DNA from: Antedon mediterranea
Taxonomy: Eukaryota > Echinodermata > Crinoidea > Comatulida > Antedonidae
Assembly (NCBI RefSeq): GCF_964355755.1
Contig: NC_092671.1
Location: 3,731,001 to 3,795,000, forward strand
DNA: 64,000 nucleotides
Reading direction: 5' to 3'
Of the stretch, positions 1 to 10,316 are shown piece by piece. The notes beneath the pieces are model-generated. The model was given only the letters and a program-made list of their open reading frames with translations. It had not been told where the DNA came from and did no database searches. The position numbers and the translations under genes were made by a program. How positions within the stretch are numbered: the first letter of the stretch is position 1; the number at the start of each line of letters is the position of its first letter.

Positions 1-39
1 TAGCAACTTTTCTAATAATATTATTTCAACTTTATTTAG

Positions 40-261
40 ATTGCAAATCGTTGCCTCAGTCCCATTTATAACGAGAAATTTCTTTTCAACATTCCAAAAG
101 CTGAACTGGACTATCGTGCTCTTCGTTTAGTTGTCTTAAGCTGTGATCGATTTTCGCGAATAGGAATGCTAGGCGTTTGCAGACTTCGATTAAGCGACCT
201 CAATCTCGTACCAAACCCATTCACCGCTTGGTTAGACCTAGCTGAAATGTCGGATGATGAG
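40..261 (+). CDS. Synaptotagmin exon: end of C2A
   Basis: The exon follows a TTTATTTAG acceptor and ends at GAG|GTAAGC; it is 74 codons, phase 0 at both ends. It covers C2A strands from PIYNEKF to the linker AEMSDDE. Of the usual loop-3 aspartates only the D of CDRFSR remains. Confidence 0.85.
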
Positions 262-3200
262 GTAAGCACTCTATAGGCCTACTTAATTAAGTCATGTTAC
301 GATAATTGGCCTTATATTTGGCATTGCCATAAACGCGAAAGCGCAACACTAAGCTGGAATGGCCTACTTAATGTACATTAGTAGCCCACAGTACAATAAC
401 CTCCACTAAAAGTACACATAACTATTCCGATACAATCATGTATAATGTAAATATCTTACTACGGCAATGCATTTCATTTTTTATTATTAATATAAACATT
501 TCGCTACTGAGAAATATTGTAAACAGCGCCACCAATTAATTAAGTAATTCTTAACTATATAACAATGAGACATTTATCTGAAACTTGGAGGGATAATAAT
601 AATAATAATAATAATTTATATAGCGCCCTTTTCATGAGTGATCATGCTCAAAGGTGGGACAAAATCAATGTCTTAACCATGGCAATACAAAATTAATAAA
701 TTAAATAAATGTTTTTTTGACATTATTTGTCTCACTCCCTTTATTGGAAAGCAAATTGTTTTTTTTTTTCTTTCTAATCGAAAACTAGTTAGCTGATGAT
801 TTTGGCAAATTACTGTTTTATTGCTTGCGAATAAACGATTTTTTTCACAGAAAAACACAAGAAGGCCGAGCTAAACTATTATTTTTTTCCCTACAAAATA
901 ATATGCTTTATTAATAAAATTAGTTATTTTAATGCTATGTCTACACTCTCAAACTTTATATGACAAAAAAATGTGTCCAAATATTTTTTATAAATATAAC
1001 GTTTAGAATAAAGATAGAGCTGATATAAAGAACACAATCGTTACGGCTCGTAGGATATTTTTGGTATGCACTTCCAGGGTATAACATTTAATGTATTAAT
1101 TTAATTAGGCTAAGTATTATGATAACATTTAATTTAATTTATATCTTAGACTACCATGGACTTAGGAGATGTATTGATATCGCTGAGTTACCTACCGACG
1201 GCAGCCAGACTAATGGTAATAATAGTTAAGGCGAGAAACCTAAAATGGACAGACCAAAAAGAAACCGCAGGTGAGTGCTTTGACTGAAAGTCCGGTTCGA
1301 ATCGTAAACCAACCTAATATTTACAACAACAAAAAACAAATTATCTCACGTTATGAGTGTTTTTTCTTGCTAATAAAGTTAGGGTTCGAATCCCAAACCA
1401 ACCTTATAATTACAAAATTAAAAGTGCCTTCACATGAGTGTTGTTCTTCTTACTAAAGTGTGGGTTCGAATCCCAAACCAACCTTATAATTACAAAACAA
1501 AAATTGATTTCACGAGAGTGTTGTTCTTCCTACTAAAGTTAGGATTCGAATACCAAATCAACTTAATATTGGGTCACTGGACCAGATACGAAACTCTATG
1601 ATAGTATAAGTATACGTTGTGAACGCTAATTCAGGCAAATTTCTCCATTGCGTAAAATTACTGGTGTTTAATAATTAATCGTATAATACCGTATGTTAGC
1701 ATTACAAAGCTTGTCTTCGACTAGACAACAGGTCCTGTGGCCCAATGGATAAGGCATCTGACTACGAATCAGGGGATTCCAGGTTCGAGTCCTGGCAGGA
1801 TCGGATTTTTTAAATTATCTTACAAATATGAAATAAATAAATGAATTTTTAAAAAATGGAATTCGAATGATACAGTGGTTTTACCACTAAATTGTAACTG
1901 CTCGAAACCTACAGAAACCTACAGATCTAGAATACAATTTACCAAAATGGATAAATATGTTGAAATGCATTAGGCTATAATTTACTCTCATGATAAATAA
2001 ATAAACACAAACATTGTGCAACAGTAAAAAAAAAAACACGATCCTGCCAGGACTCGAACCTGGAATCCCCTGATTCGTAGTCAGATGCCTTATCCATTGG
2101 GCCACAGGACCAGATACATAACTCTATGATAGTATACGTTGTGAACGCTTACTCAGGAAAACTTCTCCATTGCGTAAAATTGGTATTTAATAATTAATCA
2201 TAATACCGTTATTACAATGCTAATATTATTAGCATTGTAAAGCTCGTCTTCGGCTAGACAACAGGTCCTGTGGCCCAATGGATAAGGCATCTGACTACGA
2301 ATCAGGGGATTCCAGGTTCGAGTCCTGGCAGGATCGGATTGTTTTTATCTTAAAACAAAATTGCAATTCAGAATAATAAAGATGAATGTTTAATTTATAT
2401 TTATATTTATTAGTAATATTCATTTTTCTGTCAGACGATGACTTTTTGTTACATTTTTACCGTTTAGGTTGTCTTTGTACTGTATTAAGTAAAATCATTA
2501 TTTTTGGTACGTTGGAAGTGATTGCCTTTATTTTAATCAAACTGCAAAGGACATTTTTCTGATTTTATTATTCATTTTATTTTATTTATAATTTTTTCAT
2601 GTTTTTGGGGTACCAACATATATGAGTGTGCGCAGCAGCTTCAGTGGCTAACCTAAAACACAGAAGAAAAAAAAATCATGCGATCCTGCCAGGACTCGAA
2701 CCTGGAATCCCCTGATTCGTAGTCAGATGCCTTATCCATTGGGCCACAGGACCAGATATATCTTAAACTGATTAGATATTCTATGAAAGCTGACTTGATT
2801 TATGGTACACGTTAAACATTAATTAGGCAGCACGTTTAGAAGAAATATGATACCATTTATTTATTATTTCTGTGGGTGCTTGAATATAAGCCGCTAATTA
2901 AGTCACAAGAAACCATGCCAAATAATGTATAATGAGGGTAGATAAATATAATTGACTCAAACAATGGTAAATAAAAAATGTATACCTTTGTTTGTTTGTT
3001 TGTTTGTAATACCGAACCATAGTGAAAATGTAATTATTCACCTTAAAATACCATGCGTAAATACCATGCGTAAATACCATGCGTAAATACCATGCGTAAA
3101 TACCATGCGTAAATACCATGCGTAAATACCATGCGTAAATGATATATAAATAAAACATAAACATATTAAATGCCTCGTTATAGTCATCCTAACTCGCAAG

Positions 3201-4339
3201 TTTGGTGGTATTATTCATGATTTATAAATATATGTACATAAAAATATTGATCCTGCCAGGACTCGAACCTGGAATCCCCTGAATCGTAGTCAGATGCCTT
3301 ATCCATTGGGCCACAGGACCAGTTACGAATCATACGGGGAAAATGGCTGTTAACCACATGATCGAAAATCACATACCAGTCATACACCACGACCGTACGA
3401 TTATTAATTTATCTGCCTCTTGTAACACTTTTCAAATGAATTTTAAAACAAATTACGTGTGTATTTGTTGTGCTTTTTTGAATACAGATCCCTTTGTGAA
3501 AGTATATCTGTTACAAGATGGAAAGAAGATTAGTAAAAAACGAACGTCGGTTAAGAGATCAGAATCTTGTCCTATTTATAATGAAGCGATGATCTTCTCG
3601 GCTCCACCATCACTCCTAGAGGTAAGGGTATAACCATTTACTGACTATTACAACCTTCTCATATCTGGCTGGAAGGATATTACGGATATTTGCCTGTCTG
3701 AGTTATAAATCGTTACATGTTAAAATAGGCCATTTACTAATGCACCGTTCTTAAAAACGTTATGCCACGTCTCTGATAAAACCCACAAGATTGGAAAGGC
3801 ATCACAATCACTGCAATACATTCTGTATGTATAGGGATCTCTCCCTAATAAAGGGAAACCTCCTGAAGGGACACTTTCTCGTGAAACGAACATAGGAGAT
3901 ATATATATATTTTAATACAGTATTTTAATACAGTATATAACACTCTATATTCACGGAAACCTCAATTCAGGGCGGCCAGGCAACCTCATATTCAAGGGAA
4001 ATTCCTCTTCAGGGAGAGCCCCTATTTCAGTGAATACCCCTATTCAGAGAAAGCTTTGTTAGGTTCCTAGGTGTGAATAACAAGGATTCTAGTGCAACCA
4101 TATTATCTAGCGTTTAATATTGTTTTTCCAGAAAGTATTAATATAATAATCATTATTTTTTTAAGGCATTAACTATTCGCATTACTGTTGCTGAAAATAT
4201 ACTTTCAAGTAAAGCACCAAGTGTTGGCCATGTTTTGATTGGTCCATCATCTAGCGGCGCTGCGCTCGTTCATTGGCAACAAATGATGTCATCACCTAGG
4301 AAACCAATTGCAATGTGGCATCCTCTACAAAGATATTGA
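40..4339 (+). CDS. Synaptotagmin, calcium-ligand-poor (SYT12-like), 5' partial
   Basis: This is the C-terminal part of a synaptotagmin, a family of membrane-anchored C2-domain proteins that work in vesicle exocytosis. Four exons join in frame (40-261, 1150-1270, 3488-3621, 4166-4339), each with AG/GT borders, giving 216 residues and a TGA stop. The first exon gives the end of C2A (PIYNEKFLF, DRFSR, then a TAWLDL strand). The others give C2B: SLSYLPTA, a lysine-rich strand (KKISKKR), CPIYNEA, and the family ending WHPL near the C-terminus. The acidic residues that bind calcium are mostly missing: C2A loop 3 reads LSCDRFSRIG and C2B loop 3 reads VAENILSS. That pattern and the ending AMWHPLQRY suggest a SYT12-like, calcium-independent member; the subtype is an inference. 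The N-terminus and transmembrane segment lie outside the window. Confidence 0.85.
597..615. repeat. ATA/AAT trinucleotide microsatellite
   Basis: A short run of AAT units lies inside the first synaptotagmin intron. The rest of 262-1149 shows only AT-rich intron sequence. Confidence 0.8.
1150..1270 (+). CDS. Synaptotagmin exon: start of C2B
   Basis: The acceptor is ATATCTTAG and the donor is CAG|GTGAGT; the exon is 121 nt and ends one base into a codon. It encodes the first C2B strands (VLISLSYLPTAARLMVIIV, KARNLKW), typical of synaptotagmins. A tandem repeat starts directly after the donor. Confidence 0.85.
1275..1566. repeat. Tandem repeat, about 80-bp unit, with tRNA T-arm-like core
   Basis: Three and a half diverged copies run directly from the splice donor at 1271. 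Each carries a GGTTCGAATCC-like core (at 1294, 1383, 1463 and a decayed one near 1542) followed by CAAACCAACCTTATAATTAC. Spacings are 89, 80 and 79 bp. The core matches a Pol III B box and T arm, so the unit may come from a tRNA fragment; that origin is inference. Confidence 0.75.
1568..1583 (-). pseudogene. Relic of a tRNA-Arg(ACG) 5' end
   Basis: Sixteen bases match the 5' end of the local tRNA-Arg on the minus strand (GGTCC at the start, CCCAAT at the end). The DNA after it (1584-1730) matches 2112-2263, so this is what is left of the minus-strand partner of a duplicated divergent tRNA pair. Confidence 0.6.
1731..1803 (+). tRNA. tRNA-Arg(ACG)
   Basis: This 73-nt tRNA has a full cloverleaf: acceptor GGTCCTG pairs with CAGGATC, the anticodon stem is TCTGA/TCAGG, and the loop CTACGAA puts ACG at 1764-1766. 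The A box (TGGCCCAATGG) and B box (GGTTCGAGTCC) are intact, and a TTTTTT terminator follows. There is no intron. It reads CGU, and by A34-to-I editing also CGC and CGA codons. It lies in a synaptotagmin intron. Confidence 0.97.
2039..2111 (-). tRNA. tRNA-Arg(ACG)
   Basis: The sequence is identical to the copy at 1731, on the opposite strand, and a run of ten T follows its 3' end. It forms a divergent pair with the copy at 2264, sharing a 152-bp upstream spacer. Confidence 0.97.
2264..2336 (+). tRNA. tRNA-Arg(ACG)
   Basis: Identical to the copy at 1731. Its upstream DNA matches that of the 1731 copy, including CTAGACAACA next to the gene. The terminator is TTTTT. Confidence 0.97.
2681..2753 (-). 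tRNA. tRNA-Arg(ACG)
   Basis: Intact 73-nt copy on the minus strand with a long T run 3' of it and intact A and B boxes. Its 5' flank begins with the same TGGTCC-proximal bases as its neighbours and then diverges. Confidence 0.97.
3045..3140. repeat. 13-bp tandem repeat, 7 copies
   Basis: The unit TAAATACCATGCG recurs at a strict 13-bp step, with CCATGCG at 3051, 3064, 3077, 3090, 3103, 3116 and 3129. The copies are perfect, so the array is young. A short TGTT run lies at about 2990-3006. Confidence 0.97.
3248..3320 (-). tRNA. tRNA-Arg(ACG), variant copy
   Basis: This copy differs from the others at two positions: loop position 38 is T instead of A, and the discriminator base is A instead of G. 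The stems, the ACG anticodon and the A and B boxes are kept, and a TTTTT terminator follows. About 65 bp of its 5' flank is shared with the copy at 57717. Confidence 0.92.
3488..3621 (+). CDS. Synaptotagmin exon: C2B middle
   Basis: The acceptor is AATACAG and the donor is GAG|GTAAGG; 134 nt, entering in phase 1 and leaving in phase 0. It encodes DPFVKVYLLQDGKK, the basic strand and CPIYNEAMIFSAP, the centre of C2B. It lies about 170 bp past a tRNA-Arg gene in the preceding intron. Confidence 0.87.
3830..4075. repeat. Dispersed repeat with GGGACACTTTCTCGTGAAAC core
   Basis: A diverged, moderately repeated sequence inside the last synaptotagmin intron, rich in short CCTATTCAGGG-like blocks. 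Related stretches occur near 4870-5030, 28660-28830, 33470-33600, 45400-45510, 49020-49175 and 53170-53560. I see no ends or coding potential. Confidence 0.5.
4166..4339 (+). CDS. Synaptotagmin last coding exon
   Basis: The acceptor is TTTTTTTAAG. The exon gives 57 residues and TGA: ALTIRITVAEN, GHVLIGP, a helix with HWQQMMSSPRKP, then AMWHPLQRY. The SPRKPIAxWHxL signature is diagnostic for the C2B end of synaptotagmins. No AATAAA is seen in the next few hundred bases; ATTAAA at 4703-4708 is the nearest candidate. Confidence 0.87.
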   Translation, partial: ALTIRITVAENILSSKAPSVGHVLIGPSSSGAALVHWQQMMSSPRKPIAMWHPLQRY

Positions 4340-5709
4340 TATGTCATTTGCAGACAAGGAATTTTACAAAACACTGTGCCGTAAACTCAGATAAACGTTA
4401 TAATAGAACAGGGAGGGGTGGTTGGTAATTATGAGGAGAAAAACTGATTACTGAATTGTGCACTTTGGTAAAGTTGGCATCACCACCAGCCTGTCTTCGA
4501 AATATTGATGTATTTATATATTTTAATATATTCTTTGCTACAGAGTTTTATTTATTTGTTCTTTATGTGTAATATAGTTACGGAACGACTCTTGTAACAC
4601 ATACCGAGTGTCAGTAATAGGTTTCGTAATGCGTAATGCGTCACCATATCGGAAAATGAAGACGCGTTTATATCGATGTTTACTTAATTTGAACGCGTTT
4701 ACATTAAAAAAAAAAGGTAAAACTGCGCTAAATGCAAACAAATGTTGTGATGTGTGGTTTTTTAATTTAGTTCAAGCAATATTTTGACATTTTCACAAAT
4801 TAAACGTCAAAATGTGTTTAATAGTATGTGTACGGGGTAAACTTCCATCAATAACAGTAGAACCACATATTAAGGTGACATTCAACAAACGGTACCTTTA
4901 TTAATAAGGGTGTATACCTCGAATAAGAGATGACTGTAATGCTATCATAAATATCTCCGCTTGTTTATTTCACGAGAAAGTATGTCCTTAATTGGGGCGT
5001 TCAAATTAAGGACTCCAATGAAAGGATTCTACTGTGTATACTTCGGTTACAAAATTCCAATACAACAAACACAAAAGCTGACGACAGGTCTACCTCCAAC
5101 ATCAATTTGACATAAGCTAATGTTTAAATTGAACACTAATTAAAAAGAAATATAAATGAGACTATAGCCCTACGTAATAGAGTATCAGAGGGACGTTGTA
5201 ATAGAATTAATGAACAACTGTTAAGGTAACCATTAATTTTTCTTTAAATCACAGTAGTTACGTCACAGTATGTTAACATGTAATTATAAACATTCATGTT
5301 AATGTAGGTCTACTTATTAACATATAATATCATACAAAAACATATAAATGAGTTATTGTTATTTTTCTTCTGAAATAAAAGGTCCCGATATTGTTCTAAA
5401 GTCCAGGTGCTCGGTATGAGTAGTTTGAAAAAGCTTTGATTTGAAACATAACGTATAGAACGCTGTACTGTTTACGGTTCGTACACAATAGGTGGCACGT
5501 GTGCTTAGACTCAAGGACGTCTCGCGGCACACATAGCCCAACTCCCGTCACAAATACTTCCTTAATAACCAAATAAATAGGCCTACAATACGATAATACG
5601 TGTACGTTTTAAAGTGAATATTACACAATAGAGATCAATACCGTTAGAGCAAACACTTTGGAAACTTCAGCTCAATTCTTTAAAGTTAATGTTCTCTTTA
5701 TTAGGCATA
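4340..5709. other. Region downstream of synaptotagmin, no gene seen
   Basis: It should contain the synaptotagmin 3' UTR. A related copy of the dispersed GTGTCCC-type repeat lies near 4870-5030 (CACGAGAAAGTATGTCC). I see no conserved reading frame. Confidence 0.6.
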
Positions 5710-6910
5710 CTAGATGGTACGCTCGCTTCGCTCGCGTACCATCTAGTTCGTGCCCACAGATGGTTCTCGAATACATAGTAATTTCAGCGTAAAAAAACTG
5801 GCGATTTTAAATGTACGTACGGCAGGACTATAAAACATTGTCGTTTACAGAAACAAATAAGTAGACACAATGATTTATGTAGTCAACCAAAATTAGCACC
5901 TAGAAACTTGTCACAAAATGAGTCGAAATTTGTTATTTGTACTCATTTAAACAAACCCGATTTTGGTAAATTATTCTTTATATTTCTTTATTATCCAATC
6001 ATTAACGAAATATTTTTTTTATAGGCCTATAAATATTATACCACTAAATAGAGTAAAACATTTCCGATTTAATACTTTATTAAAACTGTCACTGTCTCAT
6101 GGTCAATTGAAATAGTAAAGTACATTTAATGACCACTAATACATTTATATTTTTGTAATTATTAATTAATACAAACGCTGAGAAACAACTGACGGTAATA
6201 AAGTATTATATTATTATGTGTTTATAATCTAAAAGCAGGGGCTACCCACACTCACAGTGATAAAGTTTATTAGTATTTTTGTTTATATTCTATCTAACAG
6301 TACCAACACACTTTTGATTCAAATAGCGATCGAAAGTGGTAATACCTATTTGCAGTATTGTATAGCATTACAATACTATTTCTGTTTATTTTCCAAGGGT
6401 CTATAAATTTACCTACTTGTGTTAAACCATGGAGGTATGCAATAATTTGGAATGTTCCATTCATTGCAAATCAATACATTTCTATAAACGTATATTAAAT
6501 CTATCAAAATAGTATTTTTTAAAGAAAATCGGCCTGTCTTCAACATTATGATGCTGTACTCTAGCTGTTCAACCGGTTTTCAGCTATTAAAAACAATTAT
6601 CGTAGGAGGAGATAGGAAAATGCGAAGCCTCCTCGCATTTTTGTGGCGGGTATTTTTCAAGATGGACATCCATTAGACAGTGCATACCACGATCGAAAAA
6701 CACCCCTATTTGGGGCAAATCGTTGAACCTAAATTCGTTTTAATCGTCAATAAATAATTATCTAACTTAATTTAATTAGTAAACAGGGTTACATCAGGTG
6801 GTTAAAATCAGTACCGAAAGTACGAACCAACTTTATATACCATCGAGTAAAAATTCTAGAAGTAAAGCGCGATTTACCGAATTTTGCCCTTACGTAAATT
6901 TATATATAGA
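5710..6910 (-). mobile_element. Helitron-like non-autonomous element, copy 1 (full length)
   Basis: Read on the minus strand, the element starts TCTATATATAA and ends in a 37-nt hairpin whose last bases are ACCATCTAG. The flanks are A before TC and T after CTAG, the AT target that Helitrons use. The hairpin (5710-5746) has 13-bp arms CTAGATGGTACGC/GCGTACCATCTAG. The element is about 1.2 kb and has no long reading frame, so it must depend on another copy for movement. A copy at 42537-43859 has the same two ends, which fixes the borders. The Helitron class is inferred from the ends; no Rep/helicase gene is present. Confidence 0.7.
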
Positions 6911-9324
6911 TTATATAGGCTAGCAAATACATTATAACGAAACGATTGAAAGGGAACGTATAAGTCGCGGGTATACCTTGTCTGCGAGTAAATAGTAGGC
7001 CTATAACATACAAATAGGAAGAATAGTATTGTAAAGCTCAAGTCACGTTTTTAGTTAAGTTAACAAAGCACACATAAATACACTAGAAAGAATAGATTTT
7101 TTTGGCCGATTTTAGTATGCTTTAGGAGGTGACATCACGAAGTTGACGCGAGCGTAATAAACTAACGCCAATATTTTGTATCAAAGTTTGTACGCGCGCG
7201 TACTAGCACGGGACTTCATTGAGTCACCGAAACAGCAAACTTTTTTTTCGAAAATCTTCACAAAATGTTCAAAGTGACTTACCTGGTGTGAATGTTGCTG
7301 TGTATAGAATGACGAAGCAGCAGGAATGTGCAATTCTAGTCTAAAACAAAAAAAAGGAAACAAAATTATTCGGACTGGCAATTATTCGTCTTTTTGCTCA
7401 ATTTATACAATCCATTTACAGTATCAAACCATGGACCTCATAAATTAAAACAACCAAATTATGTTATTATAAAAAATGATGTCTTAAATCCTAAATTTAA
7501 AGATGCTATCAAAAATATTATCAACATTTAGGAAAAGCATATTTTCTTACGGTTGTTATTATATAGGTCTGGCTGAAAAGTCTTATAAACAATGATTGAT
7601 TTAAAATCAATGGCAGAACTAGTAGTAATGTTAATATTGTGTTGTGGTATTCATTATGACAATGGGCTTTCAATTTACAGAGCTTTGTTCGATAATTGTG
7701 ATCATGTTGTATTATATATCAATATATTTCTATTTGTATTTTTTTGTGGAGATGGAATTAAAATTATACTGTACAAACAATGGAGATGTTATGTCATTTT
7801 TTACTGTGTACAAATGTGTGTACAAACAACTTTTCAAATCCAAACAGTTCGGCCATTCACCATTCTCTCATGTCTACTATTAAAAGTTTGAATATCTTTA
7901 GGAAAACTTGTAAATTATCGTACTCAACTGGTTTGTTTTGTTTACTATTTTTCCTTTGAATTTCGTATGAATGGTATAACGAAAATTCTACGAAAATCAA
8001 CGAGCGCAGATTGTCAGTATGGTAAAGAAAGTAAAAATGTATATAGCGCCCGCTATGAATCAGATGAAGACCAATGAGTTTCAGTCAACTTATAAAAAAA
8101 ACCTTGGCAACAATAACGAAATAGGTATTGGCAATTTCAGTGAAATTCACTGCTATGGTCGATATTGAGAATAATGAGAATATGGAGATGCTGAATCAAA
8201 ATATTTCTTTTTTCTATAACACACAAAATATCAAAAAATGTATTAATCATCACAATAGGAAAATTGATTTAAACAATTTTTGGTTGAGATTGTCATGACG
8301 ATAAATCGATAAATAAATTACATCAATTCCACCCTGTTATGGTTAACCAATCATTTCATATTTTTAGGCTAAATTATTTTCCATAATTGTAGCAGTGGGT
8401 AGTGGAGTTAATAAATCATAACATAACATAGCTTATCCATCCTGTTAGCGAGTTGCTCGCTGTTGAATGAAATAAAAAGTAAATATTAAAAGCCCTGCCT
8501 GCGTATACAAGTTAACCTAAAATTACGGGGTGCCAAAATATACAGTACCTCCTGTCTTACAATGTAAGAATATATAAGAATATGTAATGTTTCGGAAGGC
8601 GCCCCGTATAATACTCACGGTAATATTGAATTAAACAAACATCTTTACAAACCAGTCAACTTAAAAATTAAGCTTGAGCGTGGCACGTGTGGTGTGTAAA
8701 TGGAGAAAGTCACGTGTCTATACATCATAGCGTTCACACGCTAATTTATTTATAATCACGTATCTCAAACCAATCAAACAGCTATCATGCAAGTAGTGGT
8801 TAACAAATTCAAATACGTTAGAATATTGATTAGCGTTATGTAAATATTCTTTCAGGTTTTAAATTTCATTATTGTCGCGTAGACGTAAACTATAAAAAAA
8901 ACCGGTCTTTGACTCTTGTTCATGTAGCGTCGCACGTGCTTAAGAAAGTATGTTGACTCTCTAAACGTGACGATTTGCCAGTACTAGGTACTAGAGTACT
9001 GATAGTGGTATGAGATATAGACTGATAATAGATCGGATCCAACCAAGACGCGCAATGAAATTCATTTGACCAATCACAATCGAAAATCAGTATGATATGA
9101 GCCACTGTGATTGGTTAATATACTTTCGTTGCATATATGCTCGCCCCTTTCGTTGCAATCAAACTCACAGAATTTACCTCCTCTAAAAATGTGAAAAAGA
9201 TTTGTTATTTATTTAAAAGACAAAAAAGAAAAATAGATAGACCTAGCCTACACTAATCAACATAGTCAGATATTAGATAGATAGATTATGATACAATAGA
9301 TACTGAGATTGGTTCCGTCCAAAA
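6911..9324. other. Intergenic, no gene recognised
   Basis: AT-rich sequence with no recognisable coding exon. A GTACGCGCGCGTAC palindrome lies near 7190. A CCAAT box (about 8770) and an ACTATAAAAAA stretch (about 8889) followed by a more complex sequence could be a promoter, but no exon follows that I can support. Confidence 0.5.
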
Positions 9325-9606
9325 TGCGTAAAGCCTGGTTTCCATAAAATCGTTACACGACAGAGCGTAGCGATTCTATGGAAACGCTAGAATTTATCGG
9401 GGATCTAGTACGCGAGCACTAAATATTCTTTGGTACGCCTATACGATTCATCGCCGACACAATCGGCAAAGTTGAACATGGTTGAACTTTGCCGATTTGA
9501 CTGCGATGAATCGGGGAGCCTTCCCGATTGCGTCGGCGACATCTGCGCGTGTAGCGATTTTAATGGAAACGCTGTAACGATTTTAATGGAAACAAAGCTT
9601 AACGCA
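9325..9606. mobile_element. MITE with about 33-bp terminal inverted repeats
   Basis: The left end TGCGTAAAGCCTGGTTTCC and the right end, read in reverse (TGCGTTAAGCTTTGTTTCC), pair for about 33 bp with few mismatches. A second, inner inverted repeat is centred near 9481: a CGATTCATCGC ... CGGCAAAGTT arm faces its near-complement. The whole 280 bp can fold on itself. It has no reading frame of interest. The superfamily is not clear, as I see no sure target duplication. Confidence 0.75.
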
Positions 9607-10084
9607 ATCTATTTGATCAATCACGGGACAATTATGATGATCCATTACAACTAATTTTGCAAATTCTTCCATCAACATTTTGAAAAGCCTGTTAAACATA
9701 TTATTTACATTTATCCAGTACTGCAGGATAGAAGAAAGAAGCTTGTAGTCGCGCAAAGTCCCAATCCCATAATAATTATTACTGGGTGAGGTCATGTGGT
9801 CGAGTCAGTACAATGTGAGGGCGGTATATTAATGTCATTTTAAGTTTTGCAAACAAAAATAAATGGTTTTCTAGAGAAACATGATGCGGTCAAAGCTTGT
9901 CGTTATAATCCGTATTAGATATTATCTAGAATATTTTAAAATACAATGTTATGACAAGGATTAAACAGAGAACTGTCTCAACATGGAGATTTAAAACTAC
10001 GAGACATGCATACGAGTGAACTATGTCTGTTTGTTCAGCAAGCAATTTACCATTTAAAGGTTACACGTCAATCGAAAAATTGAC

Positions 10085-10316
10085 TGTGCTGTGGTTTAGT
10101 CGCTCGGCTACCGATTCTGGGTCTTGGGTTCAAATCCTGTCAGATGCCAGGTTTATTTTTTCTCATGACAGGATCAACTCCACTCTCAGAGACTTATATT
10201 TAAGACTTCGTTTGTGTAGCATCTTGTGTATAATGTTTGTCTTTGTGACTATCTGGCCTCTCCAGGAGACTTGTCTCCATATTGTTAATAAAAAAATACT
10301 TACTCCTTTTTAATCA
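10085..10316 (+). mobile_element. tRNA-derived SINE
   Basis: The head has a Pol III A box (TGGTTTAGTCG) and, about 33 bases on, a B box (GGTTCAAATCC) in tRNA spacing. A tRNA-unrelated body of about 170 bp follows, with CTCCAGGAGACTTGTCTCC near the 3' end and a short A-rich tail. The 96-residue open frame across it is chance. The right border is approximate. Confidence 0.65.

Noticed and set aside
1887-2105. Open frame starting MAQWIRHLTTNQGIPGSSPG
   Set aside because: This is the antisense reading of a tRNA-Arg gene, a well-known false protein; the same applies to the frame at 36643-36867.
10023-10313. 96-codon open frame
   Set aside because: It runs through the tRNA-derived SINE and has no protein features.
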